Positions 15,484 through 24,297 of a stretch of DNA of 43,878 bases are shown in pieces. How positions within the stretch are numbered: the first letter of the stretch is position 1; each line of letters starts with the position of its first letter. The notes beneath the pieces were generated by a model. It did not search any database. It was not told where the DNA came from and saw only the letters and a program-made list of their open reading frames with translations. This DNA comes from Spirochaetales bacterium (GTDB taxonomy: Bacteria > Spirochaetota > Spirochaetia > Sphaerochaetales > Sphaerochaetaceae): the NCBI GenBank assembly GCA_012838275.1, contig DUPO01000014.1, positions 1-43,878 of the forward strand, written 5' to 3'. The translations under genes and the position numbers were made by a program.

Positions 15484-17066
15484 TGGAATATGATTACTTT
15501 TTCCGAAACGCAACTATCGTGGACGGCTCGGGACAACCCCCCTTTGTAGGCGATGTTGCTATTAAGGATGATATGATAGTTAAAGTCTCCCAAGGGGGTG
15601 ACAGCCCTTCCGGCACCGCCTTCGATGCCACTAACCTTGTCTTGTGTCCCGGCTTCATAGACATCCATGGCCACAGTGACCTGGAGGTTTTGCGAAACCC
15701 TTCCATGGACCCGAAGATTATGCAGGGGATAACCACGGAGGTTGCTGGAAACTGCGGGGTGGGGGTGTACCCTCTCTCCGATGAGAATGCAGCGCTGTAT
15801 GAGCAGGCCCAGGATATACTCGGGCAGTATTCTCCCTTCACCTGGAAGAGCTTTGCCGAATATGCTGAAGTCGTAGGCCGGAAGGGAAGCGGCACAAACA
15901 TGGCCTTTCTGCAGGGGCACAGCCCGCTAAGGTTCTTTGCTCTCGGTGGCAATGCCAACCGCCCTGCATCCGAAACTGAAGTCACCATCATGTGCAGCAT
16001 GTTGGAGAAGAGCTTCAAGGAGGGTTGCATCGGGTTTTCCAGTGGCCTGTACTATGCGCCTTGTCTTTTTGCCGATAGAAAGGAACTGCTTGCTCTGCTG
16101 CGTGTTACCAAACAATATGACAGGCTTTTCAGTGTTCACTTGCGCTGCGAAGGCAACGATATCCTGGAATCGATCGAGGAGGTCCTGGACCTTGCACGCC
16201 TTACAGGGGTTCGCCTGGAGATCAGCCATCTGAAAGCTATTGGGAGGGTCAACCAGATACTGGTCCCCAAGATGCTCGCCATGCTGGAGCATGCCAGGAT
16301 GGAGGGAATAGATGTGCTCTTCGACCAGTACCCCTATGAGTATGGCTCCACCAGCCTTTTCAGTTTGCTGCCTCCGCACTACCTCAGGCTCGATCGCGGC
16401 GACTTGCAAAAGCTCCTAAAGAGCCCCAAGGAACGCTCGGCCATCAAGGATGAGATGCAGGACCCGGACGGCTGGGACAGCCTGTATGAACTGTGTGGGT
16501 GGGATAGCATCACCGTCCTGAGCCTCGACAGCAACAAGCAGTATGAAGGCCTGAGCCTTACGGAGATAGCCAGCCTTAGGGCACAAGGTCCTTTTGATTC
16601 GTTCTTTGACCTGCTCATGGAAGAGGAGGGCACTGCTCTGATGATAGACATTACCCAGAGCCAAGACTCTGTAAAGCGGATCCTGAGCCATCCTCTGATG
16701 TGCTTTGGCACAGATGCCCTCTATGCAGGCGATAAGACCCATCCGCGCTCATTCCAAGCGGCTGTGCATCTTCTGGACAAGTACTGGAAGCAGCAGAACC
16801 TGATGCCTTTGGAGATGCTCATTAGCAAGATGACCCTGGAACCCGCATCCCGGCTCGGCCTTTCGGACCGAGGGAAGGTCATGCAGGGGTACAAGGCTGA
16901 CCTTGTCATTTTTGATCCGGCCTCCCTTCAGGACAACTCGACAGAGAGCGACCCCTCTGCAAAACCTGACGGGATGGTCCTGGTCATGGTAAATGGAAAG
17001 CTCTCCTTTTTTGAAGGAGAGCTTACAGGTGTGTGTTCCGGATCCTTGCTGAAGAGTCACTCGTAG
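15483..17066 (+). CDS. N-acyl-D-amino-acid deacylase-like amidohydrolase
   Basis: A 527-residue metal-dependent amidohydrolase of the D-aminoacylase group (D-aminoacylase, N-acyl-D-glutamate deacylase). Metal ligands begin with the HxH in [10 protein letters not shown] (His62, His64). The family block [15 protein letters not shown] follows, then a histidine in [10 protein letters not shown], another in [10 protein letters not shown], and the Asp of CFGTDAL near residue 410. It probably releases D-amino acids from N-acyl or dipeptide forms in the cytoplasm, perhaps in peptidoglycan turnover (inference). Its ATG shares a base with the Fic-like stop. Its 3' end overlaps the convergent transporter ATPase by 10 bp. 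Confidence 0.8.
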   Translation: MEYDYFFRNATIVDGSGQPPFVGDVAIKDDMIVKVSQGGDSPSGTAFDATNLVLCPGFIDIHGHSDLEVLRNPSMDPKIMQGITTEVAGNCGVGVYPLSDENAALYEQAQDILGQYSPFTWKSFAEYAEVVGRKGSGTNMAFLQGHSPLRFFALGGNANRPASETEVTIMCSMLEKSFKEGCIGFSSGLYYAPCLFADRKELLALLRVTKQYDRLFSVHLRCEGNDILESIEEVLDLARLTGVRLEISHLKAIGRVNQILVPKMLAMLEHARMEGIDVLFDQYPYEYGSTSLFSLLPPHYLRLDRGDLQKLLKSPKERSAIKDEMQDPDGWDSLYELCGWDSITVLSLDSNKQYEGLSLTEIASLRAQGPFDSFFDLLMEEEGTALMIDITQSQDSVKRILSHPLMCFGTDALYAGDKTHPRSFQAAVHLLDKYWKQQNLMPLEMLISKMTLEPASRLGLSDRGKVMQGYKADLVIFDPASLQDNSTESDPSAKPDGMVLVMVNGKLSFFEGELTGVCSGSLLKSHS

Positions 17067-17815
17067 CGCTGGAGGAACTTCTTGGTCCTCTCGTTTTTGG
17101 GATGGTTGAACAGCTCCTCAGGCTTGCCTTCCTCGACTATGAGCCCATCATCCATAAAGATCACCCTATCGGAGATGTCCCTTGCAAAGGACATCTCGTG
17201 GGTGACGACAATCATCGTCATCTTTTCCTTTGCGAGGGTTTTGATGACTTTCAGTATCTCACCGGTGAGTTCGGGATCTAGGGCGCTGGTCGGCTCGTCA
17301 AAGCAGAGCACCTTAGGATTGAGGGCGAGGGCCCGTGCGATGGAGACCCGCTGCTGCTGGCCGCCTGAGAGGTGGCAGGGATACGCCTTTTCCTTGTCCT
17401 CAAGCCCCATCTTTACCAAAAGTTCCCTGGCACTCTTCTCAGCCTCGGCTTTTGTCATTTTAAGGACATGCATCTGGGCTTCGGTTATGTTACGCAGCAC
17501 GCTCATGTGGGGAAAGAGGTTGAAGTTCTGGAATACCAGGCCGAAGTGCAGGCGTACCGCATGGAGGATATTCTTGGGTGCATAACGGACCTCTCCCTTG
17601 TCGTCTGTGCTGACCATGGTGTCCCCACAGACCTCTATTGTCCCTTTGTCTACGGTTTCTAGTTGGGTCAGACAGCGTAGAAGGGTGCTTTTTCCACTTC
17701 CAGAGGGCCCTATTACAGAGAGGACTTCGCCCTTGTTCAAGGTGAAGGAGATGCCTTTGAGAACTCCCAGTCCGTCAAACCCTTTTTCCAGGTCAGTTAC
17801 TGATACGATCTGCAT
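17057..17815 (-). CDS. Polar amino-acid ABC transporter ATP-binding protein
   Basis: A 252-residue ATPase of the GlnQ/HisP type that powers import of a polar amino acid. Walker A is GPSGSGKST (about 36-44), the Q-loop lies in [11 protein letters not shown], the signature is LSGGQQQRV, and Walker B plus D-loop is [14 protein letters not shown]. The ribosome site AGGAGGG overlaps the permease stop region 8 bp upstream, so the two are tightly coupled. It is the last gene of a three-gene operon whose order is binding protein, permease, ATPase. The 3' end overlaps the convergent amidohydrolase by 10 bp. Confidence 0.9.
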   Translation of the reverse strand: MQIVSVTDLEKGFDGLGVLKGISFTLNKGEVLSVIGPSGSGKSTLLRCLTQLETVDKGTIEVCGDTMVSTDDKGEVRYAPKNILHAVRLHFGLVFQNFNLFPHMSVLRNITEAQMHVLKMTKAEAEKSARELLVKMGLEDKEKAYPCHLSGGQQQRVSIARALALNPKVLCFDEPTSALDPELTGEILKVIKTLAKEKMTMIVVTHEMSFARDISDRVIFMDDGLIVEEGKPEELFNHPKNERTKKFLQRYE

Positions 17816-17823
17816 ACTCCCTC

Positions 17824-18459
17824 CTAATTGTAGTAATTGAGTTTCGCCTCAAGCTTGTCGAAGCTTTTTGCGACGATGGCATTCATGATGAAGTAGAAGA
17901 TACCCGCAATGAAGATGGGCATCGTGGAGAACTGTCTTGCCGAAGCATTTTGCGCGACCCGGAACAGTTCGGCGACTCCGATGGTCTGGGCAAGTGCGGT
18001 ATCCTTTACCAAGGTGATGACCTCATTCCCCATTGCCGGGATGATGCGTTTGATCACCTGCGGCGTTACGACGTGGGTGAAGGTATGGATCTTAGAGAAA
18101 CCAAGCACTTCACTCGCCTCAAACTGCCCCTTGGGTATCGACTGGATGCCTCCGCGGTATATCTCAGCAAAGTATGCAGCGTAGTTGATGACATACGCAA
18201 CTATCACTGCAGTGAACCGGTCATAGGAAGCGCCTAGGATATAGTAAGGGGCGAAGTAGACGAATATGAGCTGCAAGATCAGGGGAGTCCCCCGCATGAT
18301 CATGATATAAGCGTTGACTAGGGACGAGACTATGGGGTTTTTTGCCATTCTTCCCTTTGCAACCAGTACTCCCAAAGGCAGTGAGAAAATGAGGGTCAAG
18401 GCAAAGATCTTGAGGCTTGTTACGGTTCCTACCAGCATCTGCTGCAGTAGCTGTACCAT
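17824..18459 (-). CDS. Polar amino-acid ABC transporter permease
   Basis: A 211-residue permease of the His/Glu/Gln/Arg/opine family. It has about five membrane helices and the EAA loop [20 protein letters not shown] (about 125-144) that contacts the ATPase. The segment [16 protein letters not shown] is diagnostic. I chose the ATG at 18459 because GGAG lies upstream and the family begins here. A single permease gene implies a homodimeric channel. It follows the binding-protein gene after a 118-bp gap holding a hairpin. Confidence 0.9.
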   Translation of the reverse strand: MVQLLQQMLVGTVTSLKIFALTLIFSLPLGVLVAKGRMAKNPIVSSLVNAYIMIMRGTPLILQLIFVYFAPYYILGASYDRFTAVIVAYVINYAAYFAEIYRGGIQSIPKGQFEASEVLGFSKIHTFTHVVTPQVIKRIIPAMGNEVITLVKDTALAQTIGVAELFRVAQNASARQFSTMPIFIAGIFYFIMNAIVAKSFDKLEAKLNYYN

Positions 18460-18539
18460 GTGCTTCTCCTCTGAGGTAGTGATACATTCCACACTAGTGC
18501 GAGTGTGGTGAAAATTCAGAAAACGGTCTGAAACAAGAA

Positions 18540-18561
18540 ACGGGGAGCCTAAGCTCCCCGT
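18540..18561 (-). promoter_or_regulatory. Intercistronic hairpin after the amino-acid-binding-protein gene
   Basis: On the minus strand ACGGGGAGC-TTAG-GCTCCCCGT is a perfect 9-bp stem 16 nt after the binding-protein stop. A moderately T-rich TTCTTGTTTC follows. It could be a leaky terminator or an RNA stabiliser setting binding protein above permease/ATPase (inference). Confidence 0.6.
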
Positions 18562-18577
18562 CATACTAGCGAATTAT

Positions 18578-19393
18578 CTATTTTCCTACAACAGTGATGT
18601 CAGCACCGAACCACTTGGTTGCGATGGCTTTCAGCGATCCGTCGGCATCCATGGCTTTCATCTGTGCCCAGACTTCGTCTGCAAGCTTTTGGTCGCCCTT
18701 GCGGAACCCTACGCCATAGGCCTCCTTGGTGAGGTACTCATCAATGATCCTGAACTCCTTTCCACTGCGGTTGATGTTGTCGTTCGCCACCAACAGGTCG
18801 AGGATAAGGCCGTCAATGCCGCCGATCTCCAGATCCATCAGGCCTGTGAGATTCTCCTTGAACTCTACGACACTCTTGACTGATGCCTTGAATTCAGGGC
18901 TGTTGTCAAGGGCTTCAGATGCAGAAGATCCTGCCTGCAGACCGATGTTTTTCTTTGCGAGGGAGGCCAAGGTGGTATAGGGAGAGTCGCTCTTCACCAC
19001 TACGACCTGTGCGTTGTTTACATAAGGAGGGGTAAAAGTCATCGCCTTGAGCCTGTCTTCGGTAATGGTGAAACCATTCCAGATGCAGTCGATGTTACCG
19101 GTGTTCAGTTCCTGTTCCTTGGAGTTCCAGTCTATAGGCTGCAGTATCAGTTCGACACCCATTCTGCTGGTGATCTCTCTTGCCAGGTCGACGTCAAAGC
19201 CTACGATCTCGTTGTTTTCATCGCGAAAGCCCATTGGGGGGAAGCTGTCATCGAGGCCCATGATGAACTTGCCTTTGTCGAGCACCTTCTGTAGTGAGTT
19301 ATCGACCCCCGGAGCCTGGTCCTTTGATCCGGCTGCAAAGAGGGTGGAAGTCAGCAGCAAAAGTGCCAACAGGGCAATTGTGATTTTTTTCAT
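18578..19393 (-). CDS. Polar amino-acid-binding protein (SBP family 3)
   Basis: A 271-residue exported binding protein of solute-binding family 3 (GlnH/ArtJ/FliY-like). A signal peptide (1-20) ends LFA-A before GSKDQ, with no lipobox Cys. The ligand-binding core is visible as GLDDSFPPMGFRDENNEIVGFDVDLA, the IDCIWNGFTITEDR stretch and PYVNNAQVVV. The carboxylate-binding Arg of the family lies in TEDRLKAM. It is the promoter-proximal gene. AGGAGAG precedes the ATG. The ligand (glutamine, glutamate, basic or sulfur amino acid) cannot be told from sequence. A hairpin occurs in its leader and another after its stop. Confidence 0.9.
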   Translation of the reverse strand: MKKITIALLALLLLTSTLFAAGSKDQAPGVDNSLQKVLDKGKFIMGLDDSFPPMGFRDENNEIVGFDVDLAREITSRMGVELILQPIDWNSKEQELNTGNIDCIWNGFTITEDRLKAMTFTPPYVNNAQVVVVKSDSPYTTLASLAKKNIGLQAGSSASEALDNSPEFKASVKSVVEFKENLTGLMDLEIGGIDGLILDLLVANDNINRSGKEFRIIDEYLTKEAYGVGFRKGDQKLADEVWAQMKAMDADGSLKAIATKWFGADITVVGK

Positions 19394-19445
19394 ACGTTTC
19401 TCTCCTAAAATTCAGGTGCCAAAAAGGCATTTATGTGGAGTTTAG

Positions 19446-19468
19446 CTGGATATTGAAGAAATATCCAG
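19446..19468 (-). promoter_or_regulatory. Stem-loop or operator upstream of the amino-acid transporter operon
   Basis: CTGGATATT (19446-19454), loop GAAGA, AATATCCAG (19460-19468) is a perfect 9-bp inverted repeat 53 bp upstream of the binding-protein start. A T/A-rich region with -10-like sequences lies just upstream (19470-19500). It may be a leader RNA structure or a repressor site. Confidence 0.4.
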
Positions 19469-19560
19469 TCCTATTGCATATTTATTCATATCTTGTATAG
19501 ATATCGGGTTGTTTTCCGGATACGCTGGAGTGTAAAATGTGCATATCCCGTTGATCATCC

Positions 19561-20955
19561 TTACAGAAGGAAATCAAACAACCCCACAATCTTGGAGAAG
19601 AGCCTTGGTGTTTTCATCTCCTTTGCCGCTCCCCCATAGGTGTTGTCATCCTGAACCACCACGCTGTTGTCCAGCGGTATCTGGATTTTATCCCTCAGGT
19701 CTGAGGCAAATTCCTTGCTTGTGATGATGATTATGGATTCTGTGTCTATGTAGCTGCTTCGCGCATCAAGATTGACTGTTCCAATGACACTGATTGAGTC
19801 GTCGAAAATATAGCTCTTGCCATGGATTGAGTCAGGCCCCTGATACTCATGGAGGGCGGCGACCCTGTCCACTATCCCTTTCCTATGGTTGAGGTATGCT
19901 GCCATGGCCAGGACGTTGGGGCTCGATTGTTTTGAGTTGGTCAGGATGGTGAGCTTCTCCCACTGTATGCCGTATCCCTTGATCTCGTTACGCATCCGCC
20001 TTGAGGGTATGATATAGGGGCTCTGTAAAAAGACGGATGATCTTGCCTGGGAAGTCAGGGAAAGGAGTTTTCTCAGGCTCCATGGTTCATTGTTGAGCCT
20101 TCCTAAAGGGTTGTGCACAAATTGGACGGCCTCTGCAGGGTAAGTCTTTGCATTCCAGTCTGTCTTTTGGAAAAGCTCTGGATGTTTGCTTTTGAGCATC
20201 TTGTAGTGGTTTCGAATTGCGCTGTTCGTGAATTTAGCCCGTTCAATCTGTCTTGATGTGATCTTTTTCCTATGGGGCTTGGTCCGCTTGTACTCCCATA
20301 GCAGGTCAAAGTAGCGCTGCATGTCCCCTATGACGCTGGCTTCAGGCCCTTCGTGGTATATGAGGGCATCACGGTCATTGACAAACCTGCTTTGGTACTC
20401 ATCCTTGATGAAGTACTTGTCCCCGATGTTCCGCCCTCCTATCAAGGCGAGCTTCCCATCTACTATGATGGTTTTCTCATGCAATCTCGTATGCCATGCC
20501 CACGGGGTCAGGATGTTGAATTTCTCATAGTATCTCACCTCAATGTTGGGATGGGTCTCAAACCCCCTGACGGCATCCCTGAGGTCCTTTCTTTCATACG
20601 CGATCCGGGTCAGCCCGTCGAATAGGATACGAACGCGTACCCCCCTGTCGGCTGCTCCCAGCAGACAGGAGAGGAAGGCTTCGGTGAACTTCCCGTTGGT
20701 AACGGTGTAGTAGGAGATGTCTATGGATGTTTGTGCGGCTTCTGCCAGGTCGAGCCTGACTCGAGCCCCCTCTTCGCCCGTCTCTATCAGGGCTACCCTG
20801 TCATGGAGCTTCTCTGCCATGAGGTAGTCATCGGCTGAAAGCCCTCCGGAACTGGGCTTCTGTATTGCAAACAGCAGGATTGCTGAGACTAGGTTGTAAA
20901 AAAGGTAGAGTTTGAGAACTCGTGATATGTATTTTTTTAGTCGCCGCCTCTTCAA
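19561..20955 (-). CDS. Phospholipase D-family (cardiolipin synthase-like) protein
   Basis: A 464-residue protein with two phospholipase D catalytic motifs. The first HxKxxxxD is HEKTIIVD (His159, Lys161, Asp166) followed by GGRN; the second is HGKSYIFD (His378, Lys380, Asp385) followed by GTVNLDARS. One N-terminal membrane segment (about 14-32) after a basic RRRLKK start would anchor it with the catalytic part outside. The layout resembles YmdC/ClsC-like cardiolipin synthases, but other phosphodiesterase or transferase roles are possible. The start is a TTG at 20955: an in-frame stop lies just upstream and AAGG precedes it. It appears monocistronic. Confidence 0.8.
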   Translation of the reverse strand: MKRRRLKKYISRVLKLYLFYNLVSAILLFAIQKPSSGGLSADDYLMAEKLHDRVALIETGEEGARVRLDLAEAAQTSIDISYYTVTNGKFTEAFLSCLLGAADRGVRVRILFDGLTRIAYERKDLRDAVRGFETHPNIEVRYYEKFNILTPWAWHTRLHEKTIIVDGKLALIGGRNIGDKYFIKDEYQSRFVNDRDALIYHEGPEASVIGDMQRYFDLLWEYKRTKPHRKKITSRQIERAKFTNSAIRNHYKMLKSKHPELFQKTDWNAKTYPAEAVQFVHNPLGRLNNEPWSLRKLLSLTSQARSSVFLQSPYIIPSRRMRNEIKGYGIQWEKLTILTNSKQSSPNVLAMAAYLNHRKGIVDRVAALHEYQGPDSIHGKSYIFDDSISVIGTVNLDARSSYIDTESIIIITSKEFASDLRDKIQIPLDNSVVVQDDNTYGGAAKEMKTPRLFSKIVGLFDFLL

Positions 20956-21064
20956 ACCAGCCCATACCTTCTTCTAAGATTTATCGGAATAAAGAGGTGG
21001 TACGCATCAATTATGCCTTATGGGAGGCCCTGCAGTGTTACTGTCTCTCCAATGCCGAAGCCTC

Positions 21065-21073
21065 AGTATAGCA
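21065..21073 (-). promoter_or_regulatory. Candidate extended -10 promoter of the phospholipase D-family gene
   Basis: On the minus strand TGC-TATACT is an extended -10 element 110 bp upstream of the TTG start; no good -35 accompanies it. The rest of 20956-21198 shows nothing recognisable. Confidence 0.4.
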
Positions 21074-21198
21074 TATATTCCAAAAACCATACACCTGTCT
21101 AGATAGAGGAAATGTATAGTATGAATAAAGATGCCTGATGAAAATGAGATTGTGAGGGGTCGCGGACCGGACGATTGGATCTGAAAGTCCAAGGGGTT

Positions 21199-21414
21199 TT
21201 ATTTTTTCTCTTCGTTCAGCTTGGCAATGTGGCAGGAGCTCGCAAATGCACACCCCTTGCATGCAGAAGAGGGTTCTCCGTCATCCTCAATTTTTCCGCA
21301 GGACCCGCATCCTCCCTCTTTTCCCTGTTTGCGGATGGTCTGGATAGCGTACCAGAGCAAAAGGGATATGATGACGGCAACGATGATATTGGCTAGAATG
21401 GGTAGTATGGACAT
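21199..21414 (-). CDS. FeoB-associated Cys-rich membrane protein
   Basis: A 71-residue small protein of the FeoB-associated Cys-rich family. One membrane helix (about 6-24) is followed by a basic stretch and then a cysteine cluster: GGCGSCGK, then ACKGCAFASSC. It is the third gene of the feo operon, 7 bp after feoB. Members are thought to assist ferrous-iron transport, possibly by handling iron on the cytoplasmic side, but the mechanism is unsettled. The family, size and position all agree. Confidence 0.85.
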   Translation of the reverse strand: MSILPILANIIVAVIISLLLWYAIQTIRKQGKEGGCGSCGKIEDDGEPSSACKGCAFASSCHIAKLNEEKK

Positions 21415-21421
21415 AGGTACC

Positions 21422-23383
21422 TCACACGATGAGCAGCACTAGGGCTCTGACCAGAAGTGCTGCCAGATAGGCGATGCCAGTCTGCCATACGATGGCAAAC
21501 AGTAGCTTTCTTTTGCTCCCCAGTTCCTTTGCCATTGCCCCTATTGCTGCGATGCAAGGTGAGGAAAGCAGTATGAACGTCATGAAAGACAAAGCCGAAG
21601 CGGGGTTGAACAGGGCTGTTATCCCCGCTTCCCCCATGGTGACGCTCAAGGTGGACACGATGGACTCCTTGGCGGCAATGCCGGTAAGGAGGGCGACGCT
21701 TGCTTGCCAGAACCCGAAGCCGAGGGGCTTGAAGATGGGCGCTATCAAACGGCCCATCATGGCCAGCATGCTCTGTTCGGGAGAGACTGGCTGCAAGCTG
21801 AAGGAGAAGGATGACAACAGGTAGATGATCACAGAGGAGAGCAGGATTATTGTCCCCGCCTTCTTGACGAAGTCCAGGGTCCTCTCCCGGGTCTGCAGCC
21901 AGACATTCTTGATCGCAGGTAGCTGGTATCGGGGGAGTTCCAGGATGAATACGGTCTTTTCCTTGTGCCGGTCAAAGGCACGCATGATAAAGCCTGTCAG
22001 GACAACAGCCAGGATCCCTGTCAGGTAGATCATCGGCGCTATGTACCACTGGCCTGGGAAGAAATAGGTGATCATGAGGGCGAAGATCGGCATCTTTGCC
22101 CCGCAAGGGATGAACGGTGTGACCAGGATGGTAAGTTCCCGTTGTTTTTTATGTTCGATGGTACGGGTGCTCATGATGGCAGGCACAGTGCATCCCGTTC
22201 CGATTACCAGAGGGATGATGGATTTGCCCGAGAGGCCTATTGAGCGCATCATCCTGTCCAGGATAAAGGCGATACGGGCCATGTAGCCGCAGTCCTCAAG
22301 GATGCTCAACAGGAGGAAAAGTACAAATAGCTGGGGTACGAAGGTAAGGACCGCGCCAACACCGGCTATGATGCCCCCTGTAAGGACGCCCGAAAGGAGG
22401 GGGAACACACCCAGGGAGTCGAGCAGGATTGTCAGGTTGGTGCCCAGCATCTCGAAGAAGCTTTCCAGCCACCCGGTGGTGATGCCCCCTACCAATCCTA
22501 TGGATAGGTAGAATACTCCCCCCATGATGGCGACGAACAAGGGGAGGGCGGCAAACCGGTTGGTGGCTATGCTGTCGAAGTTAAAGGCCTTTTTTTGCGT
22601 TATCTTGACCTGGGAGGCCCGGGCGATGTGTTCGGCTACCTTGTAACGCTGGTCGATGATGATTGCCTCCACATCATCATCATAATGCTCGCGCAGGCTC
22701 TCATGTGCCTTTGCAAGGTTGCAGGCGAACTCCTTGGGGAAAGGGGGCATGGTGGCGAGGAACAGTTCGTCCTCCTCCAGAAGCTTGATGGCTGCCCACC
22801 TGGGTTGCCTCCCTTCGGGAATGGCATGCAGGTAGTCATCCTCGATTATGTTGTTGATGTATTTCTCTACAAAGTTGGAGAAGAGCGGGCATGACGGGCC
22901 CTTGTTCTCCTCAAGGGCATTCTCCACCTCGGTCTTGAACTGGTCCAGACCGATCCCCTTGCTGGCGGATATGGAGACGACAGGACAGCCTGTCATCTGT
23001 GAAAGGCGCTTCTCATCGATGGTGATTCCCTCTTTCTCCAAGAGGTCCTGCATATTGAGGACAATGAGGACAGGCCTGCCCAGCTCTGAGAGTTGGGTTG
23101 TCAGGTAGAGGCTGCGCTCAAGGTTCGTAGCATCGATGACATCTATGATCAGATCCGGCCTCTCGTCCAGGATATAACGTCTGGAGAGCTTCTCCTCGGG
23201 GGAGTAGGGGGAGAGGGAGTAGATGCCCGGAAGGTCCAACACTTTGTACCCATTCCAGAACCCTTCTTTTTTTTCGACAGTGACTCCAGGCCAGTTTCCC
23301 ACATAAGCCGTAGTGCCTGTAAGGGCGTTGAACAGCGTGGTTTTTCCGCAGTTGGGATTACCGATTAAGGATATCGTTTGCAT
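21422..23383 (-). CDS. feoB: Ferrous iron transporter FeoB
   Basis: A 653-residue inner-membrane Fe(II) transporter. The N-terminal G domain has G1 GNPNCGKTT (7-15), G3 DLPGIYSL, and a G4-like NMQD in IVLNMQD. A helical GDI-like region follows (about 165-260). The C-terminal membrane part begins near residue 285 and contains the two Gate regions, the first around LEDCGYMARIAFILD, with the conserved Cys in GTGCTVPAI. The length is normal for compact FeoB. It starts 2 bp after feoA, so the two are coupled. It imports Fe(II) under low-oxygen conditions, which fits a fermentative anaerobe. Confidence 0.95.
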   Translation of the reverse strand: MQTISLIGNPNCGKTTLFNALTGTTAYVGNWPGVTVEKKEGFWNGYKVLDLPGIYSLSPYSPEEKLSRRYILDERPDLIIDVIDATNLERSLYLTTQLSELGRPVLIVLNMQDLLEKEGITIDEKRLSQMTGCPVVSISASKGIGLDQFKTEVENALEENKGPSCPLFSNFVEKYINNIIEDDYLHAIPEGRQPRWAAIKLLEEDELFLATMPPFPKEFACNLAKAHESLREHYDDDVEAIIIDQRYKVAEHIARASQVKITQKKAFNFDSIATNRFAALPLFVAIMGGVFYLSIGLVGGITTGWLESFFEMLGTNLTILLDSLGVFPLLSGVLTGGIIAGVGAVLTFVPQLFVLFLLLSILEDCGYMARIAFILDRMMRSIGLSGKSIIPLVIGTGCTVPAIMSTRTIEHKKQRELTILVTPFIPCGAKMPIFALMITYFFPGQWYIAPMIYLTGILAVVLTGFIMRAFDRHKEKTVFILELPRYQLPAIKNVWLQTRERTLDFVKKAGTIILLSSVIIYLLSSFSFSLQPVSPEQSMLAMMGRLIAPIFKPLGFGFWQASVALLTGIAAKESIVSTLSVTMGEAGITALFNPASALSFMTFILLSSPCIAAIGAMAKELGSKRKLLFAIVWQTGIAYLAALLVRALVLLIV

Positions 23384-23385
23384 GG

Positions 23386-23610
23386 CTATCGCAATTCTAT
23401 TACACGGGCCTCTGCCTTGCGAATGCAGAGGTTGTACCCTCTAAGAGTAACTTCCATGGGATCACCCATAGGGGCCATCTTGACTACTTCTATATCCACA
23501 CCTTTGGTGAAGCCCATATCCATGAGTCTTCTCTTGAGTTGTTTCGGTGCTGTGATGGCACCTACACATGCTCGTTGTCCAACGGTCAGTTCGTCCATTG
23601 TCATTGCCAT
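23386..23610 (-). CDS. feoA: Ferrous iron transport protein FeoA
   Basis: A 74-residue SH3-like FeoA protein that associates with FeoB in the cytoplasm. The run KQLKRRLMDMGFTKGVDIEVVKMAPMGDPMEVTLRGYNLCIRK in its middle is typical, with MGDP and the RG-Y-L-IRK end marking the fold. I chose the ATG at 23610 because GAGGAG lies 5-6 nt upstream; a frame extending 16 codons further has no ribosome site. It is the first gene of the feo operon and is divergent from the DtxR-type regulator, its likely repressor. Confidence 0.9.
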   Translation of the reverse strand: MAMTMDELTVGQRACVGAITAPKQLKRRLMDMGFTKGVDIEVVKMAPMGDPMEVTLRGYNLCIRKAEARVIELR

Positions 23611-23642
23611 TTGAACTCCTCGTACCTTCTCTATTTCACTAT

Positions 23643-23671
23643 AAGTTAGACGAAACAAACAAATAAGTCAA
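23643..23671 (-). promoter_or_regulatory. Promoter of the feo operon
   Basis: On the minus strand TTGACT (23671-23666), a 17-bp spacer and TAACTT (23648-23643) lie about 35 bp before feoA. A metal-repressor operator probably overlaps, but I cannot assign a clear box. Confidence 0.5.
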
Positions 23672-23692
23672 TGGCTTTTCTGCGCTTTCATT

Positions 23693-23721
23693 TTGTTCCG
23701 GTAGAGGATGACAAATACGAC
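23693..23721 (+). promoter_or_regulatory. Weak candidate promoter of the DtxR-type regulator
   Basis: TTGTTC (23693-23698), a 17-bp spacer and TACGAC (23716-23721) would start transcription near 23728, giving a leader of about 14 nt or none. The repeat TGCATG/CATGCA (23724-23745 region) spans the possible start codons. Confidence 0.3.
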
Positions 23722-23741
23722 GATGCATGATACCATGGGGC

Positions 23742-24119
23742 ATGCAAAAATCTGGGGAAGACTATCTGGAAGCCGTTTTGACGATCCGTGAGGAGAATGG
23801 TAGGGTGAGGACTACTGACGTTGCCCTGCGCCTTGGTGTCTCGAAGCCGAGCGTCAATAGGGCGATGAAGATCCTCATGGCCGACGGCTATGTCCATCAG
23901 GAGACCTACGGTGAGATTAAGCTTACGGAAAAAGGTGAGATCAAGGCATCTCAGGTGTATTTCCGGCACAAGACTCTCACAACCTTCCTTAGCGAGATGC
24001 TCGGCGTCGACCCAACGATAGCTGAGCAGGATGCATGCCTCATAGAGCATGATATTTCCAGCGAAACAATGGAAAAACTTGCCATTTTCATGCAGGAGCA
24101 TGGAAAGAAAAAAGACTGA
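23742..24119 (+). CDS. DtxR/MntR-family metal-dependent transcriptional regulator
   Basis: A 125-residue metalloregulator. The winged helix (about 1-62) contains SGEDYLEAVLTI, DVALRLGVSKPSVNRAMKIL and GYVHQETYGEIKLTEKG. The dimerisation/metal-binding part (about 63-120) includes FRHKTLTTFL and QDACLIEHDIS, whose Glu and His residues match DtxR/MntR metal ligands. It lacks the C-terminal SH3-like domain, as in short MntR-type members. I use the ATG at 23742 because homologues begin M-x-x-SGE; an ATG at 23727 is possible. Neither has a Shine-Dalgarno site. Divergent position to feoA suggests it represses iron uptake when Fe(II) is plentiful. Confidence 0.85.
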   Translation: MQKSGEDYLEAVLTIREENGRVRTTDVALRLGVSKPSVNRAMKILMADGYVHQETYGEIKLTEKGEIKASQVYFRHKTLTTFLSEMLGVDPTIAEQDACLIEHDISSETMEKLAIFMQEHGKKKD

Positions 24120-24172
24120 TTCTTTGTATAGATTCGCTTGTTCTAACATTCTTGTTGTTTGTAATACATTGT

Positions 24173-24201
24173 TGCCACTGGCATGTAAGGTGGCATTTTT
24201 T
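24173..24201 (+). terminator. Rho-independent terminator after the DtxR-type gene
   Basis: TGCCAC (24173-24178) pairs with GTGGCA (24190-24195) across an 11-nt loop, and six T follow (24196-24201). The stem is short but the U-tract is good. Confidence 0.6.
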
Positions 24202-24238
24202 GTGCCTAAATTACACCGAAAATAACAAAACCATTGCC

Positions 24239-24268
24239 TTGTGGTGGCGCTGATCACCTGTGTATACT
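24239..24268 (+). promoter_or_regulatory. Promoter of the sugar-transport operon
   Basis: TTGTGG (24239-24244), an 18-bp spacer and TATACT (24263-24268) lie 30 bp before the binding-protein start. The -10 is embedded in the palindrome at 24263-24277. Confidence 0.55.
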
Positions 24269-24277
24269 TAAAGTATA
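24263..24277 (+). promoter_or_regulatory. Palindrome over the -10 box, candidate operator
   Basis: TATACTT-A-AAGTATA is a perfect 7+1+7 palindrome covering the -10 and the expected start of transcription. Its position suits a repressor site. Being AT-rich, it could partly reflect promoter composition. Confidence 0.4.
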
Positions 24278-24297
24278 AATGACTTTAGGAGGTCAGT

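Noticed and set aside
23727-23741. Upstream ATG for the DtxR-type regulator, with a leaderless start
   Set aside because: The -10 TACGAC is weak and homologues begin three residues before SGE, which favours the ATG at 23742. Kept only as an alternative.
23724-23745. TGCATG/CATGCA repeat at the regulator start as a Fur or DtxR box
   Set aside because: The arms are only 6 bp, self-palindromic and do not match known metal-repressor boxes; chance is likely.
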